From Halohasta litchfieldiae (GTDB taxonomy: Archaea; Halobacteriota; Halobacteria; Halobacteriales; Haloferacaceae): a stretch of 64,000 nt of DNA. The notes under the pieces were generated by a model. That model saw only the letters and a program-made list of their open reading frames with translations. It searched no databases and had not been told where the DNA came from. The first letter of the stretch is position 1. Each line of letters starts with the position of its first letter. The stretch spans positions 1,054,001 to 1,118,000 of the forward strand of contig NZ_CP024845.1 of the NCBI RefSeq assembly GCF_002788215.1, read 5' to 3'. A program made the position numbers and the translations under genes. Of the stretch, positions 27,758-36,971 are shown in pieces.

Positions 27758-28024
27758 GTGTCCCCGCACGTTCATACTGCAGCTCTTTGCTTCGAGTATC
27801 CGACCGCCGCGGCCGCACGACTCATCGAGCGGAGCGTCCGCGTCGAAGTCGACCAACTCGACGCCGACCGGTCGACGGCTGGTGTGAGCCGAACCAATAC
27901 GCGGGTCGAGGTCGACATTGCGGCCGACGATCTGGTCGCGCTTCGGGCGGGGCTCAACAGCTGGCTTCGGTATCTCTCGGTGGCCGAACAGGTGGCTGGC
28001 TGTGAGTCGACACGGCACTCGTAA
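27758..28024 (+). CDS. pcc1: KEOPS complex subunit Pcc1
   Basis: This 88-residue protein matches Pcc1, the dimerising subunit of the KEOPS complex that makes t6A37 in ANN-decoding tRNAs. Seen: a short alpha/beta fold with RSVRVEVDQLDADRS, TRVEVDIAADDLVALRAGLNSWLRYL. The start is GTG 27758, 4 bases after the rpoP stop; no in-frame ATG is nearby. The rpl37ae-rpoP-pcc1 order is common in haloarchaea, which supports the call. Confidence 0.85.
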   Translation: MSPHVHTAALCFEYPTAAAARLIERSVRVEVDQLDADRSTAGVSRTNTRVEVDIAADDLVALRAGLNSWLRYLSVAEQVAGCESTRHS

Positions 28025-28119
28025 CCACCGTAATCAGCCGTGTTGAATTGTGAGGCGTTCGATACAGGTGGCCATCGGAATTGCGGGGGTTTTTGGGTGT
28101 GGCGACCAACTCGGAAGGT

Positions 28120-28509
28120 ATGCAGGGTAATCTGCCGCCAGAAGCCCAGGAGAAGCTCGAAACGCTCCAGGATCTTCAAGAGACAGCACAGAACGTCGCC
28201 GAACAGAAACAGCAGACCGAGACCCAGCTCAACGACACCGAGACCGCCCTCGAAGCCCTCGAAGGCGTCGACGATGACTCGGTTATGTACCGCGAGGTCG
28301 GCGAACTGCTGATCCAGACCGACTACGACGAGGCCGCCGAGGACCTCGAAGAGAAACAGGAGAGCCTCGAAGTCCGCGTCGAGCAGCTCACCAAACAGGA
28401 AACCCGCGTCCAAGAACGCTTCGAGGACCTTCAGGAAGAGCTTCAGGAGATGCTCAGCGGTGCAGGCGGCCCCGGTGGTCCGCAGGGCCCCGGCGGCGCA
28501 GGCGCCTAA
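28120..28509 (+). CDS. pfdB: Prefoldin subunit beta
   Basis: This 129-residue, almost wholly coiled-coil protein ([17 protein letters not shown]; central [21 protein letters not shown]) matches archaeal prefoldin beta, which holds unfolded proteins for the thermosome. The C-terminal tail is Gly/Pro-rich ([11 protein letters not shown]). ATG 28120 fits the family, and the upstream frame is not conserved. The next gene starts at the base following its stop. Confidence 0.94.
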   Translation: MQGNLPPEAQEKLETLQDLQETAQNVAEQKQQTETQLNDTETALEALEGVDDDSVMYREVGELLIQTDYDEAAEDLEEKQESLEVRVEQLTKQETRVQERFEDLQEELQEMLSGAGGPGGPQGPGGAGA

Positions 28510-28752
28510 ATGTCGGAGCCGACTGACGAGACCGTCGTTCAGACGGCCGCCGAGGCCGCTGAAGGTCTCGTCTTTGCCCGATTTGCGAACAGTGCAGTCA
28601 AAGACCTCGACATCACCGTCGGATTCGATGACGGGATTCTCGATGTCGACGTCTACTTGAATACCGTCGACGACACCGACGCTGACCCCGACGACGTGGC
28701 CCACGAAGCCATCGAGGCAGCCGAGGAAGCCGTCGACGAACTGTTTGCCTGA
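28510..28752 (+). CDS. DUF3194 protein
   Basis: The 80-residue acidic protein (VVQTAAEAAEGLVFARF, then VGFDDGILDVDVYLN) matches DUF3194, which commonly sits directly after prefoldin beta in archaea. Its ATG follows the pfdB stop without a gap, so the two are translationally linked. The function is unknown; the link suggests a role with prefoldin. Confidence 0.82.
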   Translation: MSEPTDETVVQTAAEAAEGLVFARFANSAVKDLDITVGFDDGILDVDVYLNTVDDTDADPDDVAHEAIEAAEEAVDELFA

Positions 28753-28873
28753 GCGGCACCTTGCCGCTGAGGTCGTTTTTACATTCGTGAGCGGCAGTGC
28801 TGAACCCGTTGAGCTGTTTCTCTACCGGATCGTGTGTCGAAGACAGAGATCAGCCGGATAATGAGATCGGCTA

Positions 28874-29059
28874 CTATCGAGTCGCTGACTCGGCTACGTG
28901 TCGGGTGGCTTCCCTGAGAATCACGAACACGCTGAGTAGTATGCCGATGAAAAACAATGGCTGTAACGAGCCATCGGGTGATGCCGTCCCAACAATAGAC
29001 AACTGAATGGCAAACGCCATCAGGAGAATATCTTTGATCCGGTCGTCTGTTACGGACAT
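28874..29059 (-). CDS. Small two-helix membrane protein
   Basis: The 61-residue product starts MSVTDDRIKDILLMAF and has two hydrophobic segments (about 8-28 and 34-50) ahead of a basic/polar end ILREATRHVAESATR. No family is recognised with certainty. It is convergent with DUF3194 and lies 141 bases from the guaA amidotransferase gene. The in-frame extension before the ATG is Arg/Cys-rich and looks non-coding. Confidence 0.6.
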   Translation of the reverse strand: MSVTDDRIKDILLMAFAIQLSIVGTASPDGSLQPLFFIGILLSVFVILREATRHVAESATR

Positions 29060-29200
29060 ACCAAGAACTGTACGTTTGAAACACTTTCTTGTTTTGATAT
29101 AACACCGGGCGGGTTGCTGTATGTACGCCGAAACGACTAGCGCTCGGTAAAACGAGTCGTACTGAACCAGCCGAGAACGGAGAGACCGCAATCGCGTCGA

Positions 29201-29749
29201 CTACTCGCAGATGTCGACGAAGTTCTCGAAGACCTCTTCGCCCTGTTCGGTGTGAATAACCTCGGGATGCCACTGGACACCGTACAGATCGCGGTCGGTG
29301 TCGCTCATTGCCTCAACACCACAGACGTCTGAGGTCCCAGTATGCGTAAAGCCATCAGGAAGCGTTTTGACCTCGTCGGCGTGGCTGGCCCAGACGCGGG
29401 TTTCGGGAGCCAGCGAGCCGATCAGTGGGTCGTCGTCGTCGAGGATCTCCACGGTGACGTCGGCGTAGCCGCCGTATTCGCCGGAGCCGGTGGTACCGCC
29501 GAGTTCTTCGGCGATGAGTTGCATCCCGAGACAGATGCCGAGAACGGGGACGTCGCCGTCGAGATACTCCGCCGAGCGACCGGCGCGATCCATATCCGGG
29601 CCACCGGAAAGGACGATCCCGTCTGCGTCGACCTCGCTGGGGTCGACATCGTTGTCGATCAGCTCGGTGTCGACGCCGAGATCCCGGAGCGCACGGTGCT
29701 CCAGATGCGTAAACTGCCCATGGTTGTCGATAACGACAATGCGAGTCAT
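29201..29749 (-). CDS. guaA: GMP synthase glutamine amidotransferase subunit
   Basis: This 182-residue class I glutamine amidotransferase is the A subunit of archaeal two-part GMP synthase; it supplies ammonia to the ATP-pyrophosphatase subunit encoded elsewhere. Cys nucleophile in GICLGMQ (about residue 74), His and Glu in VQWHPEVIHTEQG. The start MTRIVVIDNHGQFTHLE at 29749 matches the family. The longer open frame before it is not conserved. Confidence 0.94.
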   Translation of the reverse strand: MTRIVVIDNHGQFTHLEHRALRDLGVDTELIDNDVDPSEVDADGIVLSGGPDMDRAGRSAEYLDGDVPVLGICLGMQLIAEELGGTTGSGEYGGYADVTVEILDDDDPLIGSLAPETRVWASHADEVKTLPDGFTHTGTSDVCGVEAMSDTDRDLYGVQWHPEVIHTEQGEEVFENFVDICE

Positions 29750-29937
29750 GAGCGGTGTTGGACGGTCAGGCTCAAAAGCAAACCGGATCGGGACCGAACT
29801 ATGCGCGTTCGTGCAACGACCCTCCCAATCGGACAGTGATACCGAACTGCTCTGGTTGTGATGATACACAACAGCCGTCTCCCTATGGATGTCGCGGGAC
29901 AACTTGACGCAGAGACGTTGGAAAAACGGTCGACGGC

Positions 29938-30153
29938 TCAATCGAGGTAGTACTCGTAGGGCTGTCGCCGGTAGACGGTGATGTCACCGCGGTCTGCCCA
30001 CCGACCGAGGACGGTCGCGATCTGGTGTGGGCTCTCGAAGGCCGTCTCACTCTCGGCTTCGAGTGCGGCCAAAATCTCGCGGGCGGTCAGCGGCTCCTCG
30101 GCAGCAGCAAGCACACCCTGTAATCGGTCGAGATCACTGTGTGTGGTGCGCAT
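29938..30153 (-). CDS. Small winged-helix-like protein
   Basis: The 71-residue product (MRTTHSDLDRLQGVLAAAEEPLTAREI, then SPHQIATVLGRWADRGDITVYRRQPYEYYLD) has the helix-turn-helix and wing pattern of a small winged-helix domain. It may bind DNA; no target is known. It lies between the guaA subunit gene and a DUF5815-like gene, all on the minus strand with separate gaps. Confidence 0.65.
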   Translation of the reverse strand: MRTTHSDLDRLQGVLAAAEEPLTAREILAALEAESETAFESPHQIATVLGRWADRGDITVYRRQPYEYYLD

Positions 30154-30298
30154 ACAATTTGTTTGTGCGTCGTCCGGTTTATGTGTATGTGTGACCTCTG
30201 TCAGACAGTCCAAATATCCTACAGAGACGGCCTCAAGGCAGTAAAATCGGACGACGCGGAACTGATTGTTGGCATATATATCCCGTAAAAATCCGACG

Positions 30299-30829
30299 TT
30301 AGTAGACGTCGTGTTCGCTGAGGTCGCGTTGGGAGCGGTACTGGTCGACGAATTCGGCCACGTCGAACTCGTGCATCTGCTGTTCGAACTCGGTGAGGGC
30401 GGTGGTGTCTTCGGCGTGACTGACGGCGTGTTCCATCAGTTCAATCACGAGTTCGACGATGAGTTCGTGGAGCTTTTGCGAATCGAAATCAGTCACCCAC
30501 AGCATCGCAAAGCCGACGTCTTGGTCCTCGGTGGCGTCGTGAGAGGCCACTTGGTCGGGGAACTCTTCGAGGACGATGCCCAGCAGGTGGGGCGTGCCGA
30601 ACTCCGGCATCTCGGCGCTGGTGGTCTCGATTGCCTCTTGGAGGACTTCGACGAGAAACTCCGGGAGAAACCGGTCGGGTGGATGGACGTCCATCACGAC
30701 GCCGTGGGTCGACCCACAGTCGCAGTCGAACTCCCGCATGCCGAGGTCGAACTCGCCGATTGGGACCTGCTCGCCACAGGGGAGTTCGAGCGCCTCGCTG
30801 GGCTCGCCCGGGACGCGTGGTTCTGCCAT
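30299..30829 (-). CDS. DUF5815-like haloarchaeal protein
   Basis: The 176-residue acidic protein has a Cys/His-containing N-terminal part (LPCGEQV, REFDCDCGSTHGVVMDVHPP) that could bind metal and a helical C-terminal half. It resembles a conserved haloarchaeal family that I recall as DUF5815. The function is unknown. It starts at 30829, 24 bases after the end of the sensor kinase gene, and may be cotranscribed with it. Confidence 0.7.
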   Translation of the reverse strand: MAEPRVPGEPSEALELPCGEQVPIGEFDLGMREFDCDCGSTHGVVMDVHPPDRFLPEFLVEVLQEAIETTSAEMPEFGTPHLLGIVLEEFPDQVASHDATEDQDVGFAMLWVTDFDSQKLHELIVELVIELMEHAVSHAEDTTALTEFEQQMHEFDVAEFVDQYRSQRDLSEHDVY

Positions 30830-30853
30830 AGCCGGCTTTGGTCGGCCCGACCG

Positions 30854-32419
30854 TTAAGTGTCGTGTTCTTCGGTGGACGGCGCTCGAAGGCACAGTTCGA
30901 CCGCCGCCCCGCCGAGTTCTGGATCGGGGCCGGCGAAGGTGAGCTCGCCGCCGTAGGCTTCGACGATCCATTTGGCCAGCCACAGCCCGAGGCCGCTGCA
31001 GTGGTCCAGCGGCGTGATCGATTGGGAGCCGTCGACGACTGCCAGTTCGTCGGCCGGAATGCCGGGGCCGTCGTCGGCGACTGTGATCACGACTGTCTCG
31101 GTGTCAGGACAGGCGACCCGTAGCTGGATCGTCGGGTCGACCGGCGTGTGTTCGACCGCGTTTTCGACGAGTTCGACGACTGCCTCACGGAGTTCGGGGC
31201 CCCCAATCGCGACCGCAGGCCCGTCGACCGTGGTCGTGATCGTCGCGTTCGGATACGTCTCGCCGAGTTCGTCGACGACCGTCGCAACGAGATCGGCGAT
31301 GGCAGTCGGCGAGCTGTCGGTCTCCGAGCGGTCGATCACCGATTCGAGCTCTCTGGCCCGGCGGGTTGTCTCGATGAGGTCGAGTGCCCGCTGTTTGAGT
31401 CGGTCGCCGACAGCCGTCATCTCGGTGTTCGCGGCGTCGAGTTCGGTCGCCAACTGATCGGCGAGCCCCAAAATCACGTTGAGATCGTTGCGGAGGTTGT
31501 GTCTGAGCAGCCGGTTGAGCACCTCGTGGTAGCGCTGTTGACTCTCACGGTCGGTAACATCGGTGTAGACGCCGAAGCTGTGTTGCTCGCCATCGTGACG
31601 AAACGGGATACTCCGAAAGATGAACAGTCGCGGCCCGTCGACGGCCTCGCGGATGACCTCCGCCGAGGTCCACTCTCCGTTTGCGGCCTCGCGGTCGAGT
31701 TCGGTGTCATCGGTGGCCTCCTCGGGCACAATATGCTCGTTGAGCGGTTCGCCGACCAGTTCGGTGTGGTCGAGACCGAACGTGTCCTCGAAGGCCGGGT
31801 TCACCGAGGTGACAATCGGCACATCCGCAACGAACTGGACTTCGGCAACCGGATCGGGAAGCTGTTCGAACAGCGCTCTGAACCGATCCGGGCCCACATC
31901 GGACGGCTGTGGCTGCTGTCCACCGATCTCGACCACGTTCTCGTGGACAACACCGACAAGCCGCTCGGCGGTCGATTCCGCATCTGGATGGGTCGAGAAC
32001 TCGACTATTACCGACTGTCGACCGTCGGGGGTTCTGAGTAGACAGGCCGTCGACCGAACGGTCGAGGCCCCTTCCCGAAGTCGTCGACGAGCGGTGTCCA
32101 GATGGGCCGTGAAATCGCCGTCCGGAACCGCCAGCAGCGACGAGAGATGCTGACCCGAGAGCCCCGACCTACCGACCAGCTCCGACAGCGGCTCGGTGAC
32201 GGTCGTGAGCCGATTGTCGGCGCAGACCGCGAACAGAGCGGTCGACTGGCCGAGGGCACTGTGAGAAATATCGGTGGCGTGGTCGGAACGGTTCGTTCCG
32301 CCATCCGTGACGCAGCGATAGCTCCGAGAGGTGGCGGTCCGAACCGGTCGTGCCCTCGTCTCATCGTGGTGCGCTGGCAATCTGTCTGGCACCCAGCAGG
32401 TAATCGAAATCAGTCTCAT
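30854..32419 (-). CDS. PAS-domain sensor histidine kinase
   Basis: The 521-residue protein has an N-terminal PAS-like region (about 50-150), a second PAS domain (about 180-300; FEDTFGLDHTELVGEPLNEH), an H-box HNLRNDLNVILG with the phospho-accepting His, and an ATPase domain with VELVENAVEHTP, DDGPGIP and GLGLWLAKWIVEAYGG. No transmembrane segment is seen, so it is probably a cytosolic sensor. ATG 32419 lies just after a strongly A/T-rich promoter stretch (about 32430-32500). No cognate regulator gene is adjacent. Confidence 0.87.
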   Translation of the reverse strand: MRLISITCWVPDRLPAHHDETRARPVRTATSRSYRCVTDGGTNRSDHATDISHSALGQSTALFAVCADNRLTTVTEPLSELVGRSGLSGQHLSSLLAVPDGDFTAHLDTARRRLREGASTVRSTACLLRTPDGRQSVIVEFSTHPDAESTAERLVGVVHENVVEIGGQQPQPSDVGPDRFRALFEQLPDPVAEVQFVADVPIVTSVNPAFEDTFGLDHTELVGEPLNEHIVPEEATDDTELDREAANGEWTSAEVIREAVDGPRLFIFRSIPFRHDGEQHSFGVYTDVTDRESQQRYHEVLNRLLRHNLRNDLNVILGLADQLATELDAANTEMTAVGDRLKQRALDLIETTRRARELESVIDRSETDSSPTAIADLVATVVDELGETYPNATITTTVDGPAVAIGGPELREAVVELVENAVEHTPVDPTIQLRVACPDTETVVITVADDGPGIPADELAVVDGSQSITPLDHCSGLGLWLAKWIVEAYGGELTFAGPDPELGGAAVELCLRAPSTEEHDT

Positions 32420-32576
32420 TGCCCGAATTACGTAGGATATATCGACTAGACATATAGCTGTATTGTATCTATTACCGAACTGTAGTATCCGATAAATCAC
32501 GCACGGAACCGTGCGCAGTATCGCGAAGAGTACAGCGAACGATCTATGCTGGGTCACATCGACCAGCGAGAGCCGA

Positions 32577-33176
32577 TTAGCTGTCGGCTGTATCAGCATC
32601 GTCGACGCCGGGAGCGTCAGTTGGGTCGACATCCGCTGGCTCGTCGGTCTGGCCACCGGGGGTGATCGTGCCAGTGTCGTCTTGGACGTAGACGTCGTCT
32701 GCGAACCCGGCAATGGCGTTTTCGTAGCTCGGCTGGTCGCGCTTTTCGGGCGTGTCCGGTGCGGGTGGCACACCCTGAGGGGGTGCGAACTCGCCGAGTG
32801 GGTCGTCGACCGAGATGCCGTAGCGTTTGAAGAACTGCTCGTAGCGCCGGAAATGCTCCTCGAACTCCGCGGCAGGGATCTCCATCATCTCGGTCCAGCC
32901 GTGGTTGAAGAAGTCGAAGTTGGCCTGGATGTGGGTGATTTCGCGGGCCTCGGCCTCGGTGTGGCCGGCTTCGAGGGCGGCGACGTAGGTGTCCATCGTC
33001 GCATCGAAGAAGCCGTCGAGATGGGCCCGGCGCTCCTCACGGGAGTCCTCGTCGGCCTTGTCGAGGAAGATCTTGGTGTGCATGTCGACCAGCTTATCAA
33101 TGGCCACATCGCCGACGACTGGCGTCGTCAGCGCCTTTTTTGCGGCCCAGTGACGCAGATTTTGACGGATTTTCAT
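32577..33176 (-). CDS. DUF6149-like haloarchaeal protein
   Basis: This 199-residue protein has a helical N-terminal domain (MKIRQNLRHWAAKKALTTPV, then ITHIQANFDFFNHGWTEMMEIP) followed by a Pro/Asp-rich disordered tail. It resembles a family conserved among haloarchaea (I recall DUF6149). No catalytic motif is seen. It is divergent from the flavin oxidoreductase gene and 157 bases before the kinase. Confidence 0.65.
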   Translation of the reverse strand: MKIRQNLRHWAAKKALTTPVVGDVAIDKLVDMHTKIFLDKADEDSREERRAHLDGFFDATMDTYVAALEAGHTEAEAREITHIQANFDFFNHGWTEMMEIPAAEFEEHFRRYEQFFKRYGISVDDPLGEFAPPQGVPPAPDTPEKRDQPSYENAIAGFADDVYVQDDTGTITPGGQTDEPADVDPTDAPGVDDADTADS

Positions 33177-33349
33177 CGTACTGACTGTTGGGTGTCGACT
33201 CTCTTGAAGGCCACGACGTCGAATCGGAACGGTGGGTTGCTCTCACCGGCTCACTGGGCCTCAACGGGGTGTTCGAGGGAGGACTGAAACCTAGAGGAAT
33301 GTTTTCGGCGATAGCAACCGACTTTACCCCTGACTACGAACGCGTGTGT

Positions 33350-34588
33350 ATGACCCAGTCGTACGTGATCATCGGCGATGGGATCGCGGGAAGTTCCGCC
33401 GCGGAGACACTCCGTGAGGAAGCCCCCGAGGCCGACGTGACCGTCATCACTGATGAAGGCGAAGCCCTCTACAACCGCATCCTGATCAAGGAGTTCGCCA
33501 AAGGCAAACTCCCCGAAGCGCCGATTTCGATTCACGACGAAAGCTGGTACGACGACCGCGACATCGAACTGGAACTCAACACGCTGGTCACCAACATCGA
33601 CCCCGACGGCCACACGGTGTCGACCCACGACGGCGAGACCTACGAGTACGACAAACTCCTGATCGCCACCGGTGGCACACCCACACAGCTCCCTGTTGAG
33701 AACTCGGATGCCGACGGCGTCCACCACTTCTGGACGTTCCAAGACGCCCGCAACATCCGCGAACACATCGAAGAGGCCGACACCGCGACTATCGTCGGTG
33801 CAGGGCTGCTTGGCATCGATCTGGCGGCCATCTGCGGGGCCCAAAAGGTCGACGGCAACTACCTCATGCGCGGCGACAGCTGGTGGCGCTACGCACTCGA
33901 TCAGGAAGGCGCTGATATCATGCACGACGCGATGCGCGAACGCGGCGTGACGCCCGTCTTCCAGAGCGGCGTCGACCACTTCGAGACCGACGACGACGGT
34001 CACGTGACGACGACGGTCGACCCCAACGGCGAGGAGTTCGATTCCGACTTCGTGGGCATCGCCATCGGCCTTGATTTCAATCTCGAACTGCTCCAGAATT
34101 TCGAGATCGAGATGGACGACGGTGTTGTGGTCGACAAATATATGCGAACCAGCGCCGAGGACATCTTCGCGGCTGGTGACCTGACCCGATACTACGACGT
34201 GATTCTCGGCGAACACGCTCAAAACGGCTCGTGGGGATCGGCCAAAGAGCAGGGCACGATTGCCGCGAAGAATATGATCGACCCCGAAACCGACGAGTTC
34301 CGCTGGGTGTCGTCGTACTCGATTACCCACTTCGACTTCCCGTTCCTCTCGTTCGGGCATCCGACCCTCGGGGAGGATTCGGTGTCGAAAAAGTACTCCG
34401 AGACCGAGTGGCGTCGACTTGCCATCAAGGACGGCAAGATCGTCGGCGGCGTCCTCATTGGGGATCTGGCCCCCCAGAGCGGCTACAAACAGCTCATGCG
34501 TGAGGAGACCTTTGTCGGCGACCAGAAGGAGGCCCTCCTCAAGGAGAAGTTCTCGGCTGACGACATTGCGGCCACCCAAGAGCAGTAG
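33350..34588 (+). CDS. FAD-dependent pyridine nucleotide oxidoreductase (NirB/rubredoxin-reductase type)
   Basis: This 412-residue flavoprotein has an N-terminal FAD motif (YVIIGDGIAGSSAAE), a central NAD(P) motif (ATIVGAGLLGIDLA) and the second FAD motif with ENIFAAGD-like AEDIFAAGDLTR. It lacks the redox CxxC of disulfide reductases, placing it with NirB-like or ferredoxin/rubredoxin reductases. The electron acceptor is unknown. ATG 33350 (MTQSYVIIGDG) is chosen because the FAD motif begins there. Confidence 0.9.
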   Translation: MTQSYVIIGDGIAGSSAAETLREEAPEADVTVITDEGEALYNRILIKEFAKGKLPEAPISIHDESWYDDRDIELELNTLVTNIDPDGHTVSTHDGETYEYDKLLIATGGTPTQLPVENSDADGVHHFWTFQDARNIREHIEEADTATIVGAGLLGIDLAAICGAQKVDGNYLMRGDSWWRYALDQEGADIMHDAMRERGVTPVFQSGVDHFETDDDGHVTTTVDPNGEEFDSDFVGIAIGLDFNLELLQNFEIEMDDGVVVDKYMRTSAEDIFAAGDLTRYYDVILGEHAQNGSWGSAKEQGTIAAKNMIDPETDEFRWVSSYSITHFDFPFLSFGHPTLGEDSVSKKYSETEWRRLAIKDGKIVGGVLIGDLAPQSGYKQLMREETFVGDQKEALLKEKFSADDIAATQEQ

Positions 34589-34636
34589 TCGACCCACAAA
34601 CGAAGCGGTTTTCGGCATCCCTGAAGTAGATCATCT

Positions 34637-35056
34637 ATGGATGGAGGAAGCGACACCGGCGAGATGACGTTGGCGTTCGAACTCGAAGCACTGCAGTCGC
34701 TGGCGAACCCGAACGTCGTCTTCAACGATGCCCGACAGTGGACCAAATACGTCGGCGTCGTCAGCGAGAAACCGACCTACGTCGTGACGAACTTCACACG
34801 GAAACACCGCGTCCGCCAAGATTTCTTTTCCGGCCCGCGTGGTGTCGACGAGAGCCTCGAAAACGTCGCCGAGCAGTTCGACACCGAGCGCCACGTCTTC
34901 ATCGGTACCTCCGAGGCCGACGCCGAAATCGCCGAGAAAACCGGCTGGGAGTATCTCCCCTTAGCACAGGCTGCCGAAGCCGCCGAGTGGGAGTTGGCTG
35001 GCGAGGACAGCGACGAGGAGTATTTCGAAGCCGAGACACGCGACGACTGGCCGTAA
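34637..35056 (+). CDS. Haloarchaeal conserved protein, DUF7124-like
   Basis: The 139-residue acidic protein has a conserved core (TLAFELEALQSL, KYVGVVSEKPTYVVTNFTRKH, RQDFFSGPRGVDESL). It resembles a haloarchaeal family I recall as DUF7124; its role is unknown. It starts 48 bases after the flavin oxidoreductase stop and may be cotranscribed, so a link with redox metabolism is possible but unproven. Confidence 0.65.
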   Translation: MDGGSDTGEMTLAFELEALQSLANPNVVFNDARQWTKYVGVVSEKPTYVVTNFTRKHRVRQDFFSGPRGVDESLENVAEQFDTERHVFIGTSEADAEIAEKTGWEYLPLAQAAEAAEWELAGEDSDEEYFEAETRDDWP

Positions 35057-35168
35057 CACTGGTCGACTCGACGCCTGATCGCGGGCTGTCTGTTTCAGAC
35101 GAACACAGATAGCCGCAGGTGTCTCGCCGACCGAAAGTCCTAATTAGCACACACACCTACCGAACGCA

Positions 35169-36101
35169 ATGAGTCATCAGCTTCCCGACGTCCAAGCCAG
35201 TCGACCCGAGGTCGCCGTCGGGCTTAGCCAAGTCGGTGTCACAGGCGTCGAAAAACTCGTCAAACTCGCCCGCAAGGACAAGCGCCCAATCGTCCTGATG
35301 GCGGAGTTCGAGGTCTTCGTCGACCTGCCGGGTGGCCGCAAGGGAATCGACATGAGCCGCAATATGGAGGTCATCGACGAGATCCTCGAAGAGACCACCG
35401 AGGCCGAAGCCTACCGGGTCGAGGACGTCTGCGGGGAGACCGCCGAACGACTCCTGTCGAAACACGACTACACCTCGACCGCCGAGGTCAAGATGACCGC
35501 CGAGCTAATTACGAAGGAACAAACCCCAGCCAGCGACAAGCAGACCCAAAACACCGCGACGATCATCGCCAGCGCTACTGCCACCGAAGAGGCAACCCAC
35601 GCCGAGATCGGCGCGGAAGTCACTGGAATGACGGTCTGTCCCTGCTCACAGGGGATGTCCGAATCGCGTGCCCGCGACGAACTGCAGGATCTGGATGTCG
35701 ACCGCGACGTGATCGACGAGTTCCTCGACCGGGTGCCACAGCCGGGCCACTCCCAGCGCGGCCACGCCACCCTCACGGTCACAAGCGAGGGAAGTCCCGA
35801 GGTCGACCTCAGAGACATTATCGACATCGCTCGGGACTCGATGAGCGCCCGGATCTACAATCTGGCCAAACGGCCCGACGAGGACCACATGACCTTCGAG
35901 GCCCACTCGGACGCCAAGTTCGTCGAGGACTGTGTCCGAGCCCTCGCCGAGGGGGCAGTCGAGCAGTTCGACCACCTCGACGATTCAGCGGTGGTCCACA
36001 TCAAACAGTCCAACGACGAGTCGATCCACCAGCACAACGCCCACGCCGAACGCGAAGTGACGCTCGGCCAGCTTCGAGCCGAACTCAACGGCAACGCCTG
36101 A
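35169..36101 (+). CDS. mptA: GTP cyclohydrolase MptA (FolE2 type)
   Basis: The 310-residue enzyme opens GTP to a dihydroneopterin phosphate, the first step to archaeal pterins; in haloarchaea it feeds tetrahydrofolate and archaeosine/queuosine-type base synthesis. Seen: [14 protein letters not shown] at the start, [29 protein letters not shown] (region 52-75), [12 protein letters not shown] with the metal Cys, and [10 protein letters not shown]. It is metal-dependent. It is monocistronic and convergent with the TrmB-type gene. Confidence 0.95.
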   Translation: MSHQLPDVQASRPEVAVGLSQVGVTGVEKLVKLARKDKRPIVLMAEFEVFVDLPGGRKGIDMSRNMEVIDEILEETTEAEAYRVEDVCGETAERLLSKHDYTSTAEVKMTAELITKEQTPASDKQTQNTATIIASATATEEATHAEIGAEVTGMTVCPCSQGMSESRARDELQDLDVDRDVIDEFLDRVPQPGHSQRGHATLTVTSEGSPEVDLRDIIDIARDSMSARIYNLAKRPDEDHMTFEAHSDAKFVEDCVRALAEGAVEQFDHLDDSAVVHIKQSNDESIHQHNAHAEREVTLGQLRAELNGNA

Positions 36102-36125
36102 TCGGTCGGCAACGACCGCCGACGC

Positions 36126-36929
36126 TCAGAGATCCAGCGGCTCGGCCCGCTCCCACCGCGGCGTAAACTCCTCGCGGATATCGGCGGCAAACGGTTGGTC
36201 TTTTAAATTGATCATCGCAAACGATTCGGTTGGATCGAGCGGGTTCGGCACTGCGATACAGACCTCGACCCCATCGATCAGTGTGAACGTGCCGTCGACC
36301 GAGTCGAGCATCCGGACCTCGAAATTGTCGTACTGTGTGAGTCGAGAGTGGTATTGCTCAGCGCTCTGGTCGGGGAGGTCGCAGACCAGCTCCGGCGTCA
36401 CTAACAGATCGATGTCGACGCCGCGTTTGAGGGCTGCTTCGAGTGTCTCGGTGACGCGGTCGCTAACGCTCTGGAGGTCGATCTCCGAGGCGGGGGAGCC
36501 AGCGACGTAGATCAGTTCGGTTTCGGCCGCCGAGATACGTTCGAGCTGCAGTTCGAGCGTTTCGTCCGGACCGATGGCAGCCGTCCAAAACTGGTCGTCG
36601 ACCGGCTCACCGGTGTCGATATCATCGACGAGCGTGTCGACGACCTCCTCGTACTGTTTGGCCTGCTCGTCGAGCTCACGCTTCTTCGCCTCCAACAGCC
36701 GGTCGAGGGCAACCTCCGGCTCGACGGCAACGTATTTTTTTGGTCGACCAGCCGACTGACTCCGAACCAAACTGTGCTGTTCGAGCCCGTTCAACACGTC
36801 GTAGATCCGCCCCATCGGCACCTCGCTCGTTCGGGACAACTCTTTGGCCGTTGTCGGCCCTGTCTGGAGGAGCGACCGATAAGACCGGGCCTCGTACTCG
36901 GAGAGACCAAGATCGCGGAGGCTTGGCAT
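36126..36929 (-). CDS. TrmB-family transcriptional regulator
   Basis: The 267-residue protein has an N-terminal winged helix (LGLSEYEARSYRSLLQTGPTTAKELSR, then GRIYDVLNGLEQ), a short coiled coil (about 80-105) and a C-terminal effector domain with the PLD-like fold of TrmB proteins. Such regulators respond to sugars in several archaea. This one lacks an adjacent transporter, so its ligand is unknown. The gene lies 42 bases before the DUF255 protein stop. Confidence 0.88.
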   Translation of the reverse strand: MPSLRDLGLSEYEARSYRSLLQTGPTTAKELSRTSEVPMGRIYDVLNGLEQHSLVRSQSAGRPKKYVAVEPEVALDRLLEAKKRELDEQAKQYEEVVDTLVDDIDTGEPVDDQFWTAAIGPDETLELQLERISAAETELIYVAGSPASEIDLQSVSDRVTETLEAALKRGVDIDLLVTPELVCDLPDQSAEQYHSRLTQYDNFEVRMLDSVDGTFTLIDGVEVCIAVPNPLDPTESFAMINLKDQPFAADIREEFTPRWERAEPLDL

Positions 36930-36971
36930 ACAGAGAAATATCTATTCCGTTGATAAAAACGTATCGGACGT

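Noticed and set aside
33251-34618. 455-residue open frame on the minus strand
   Set aside because: Shadow of the FAD-dependent oxidoreductase gene.
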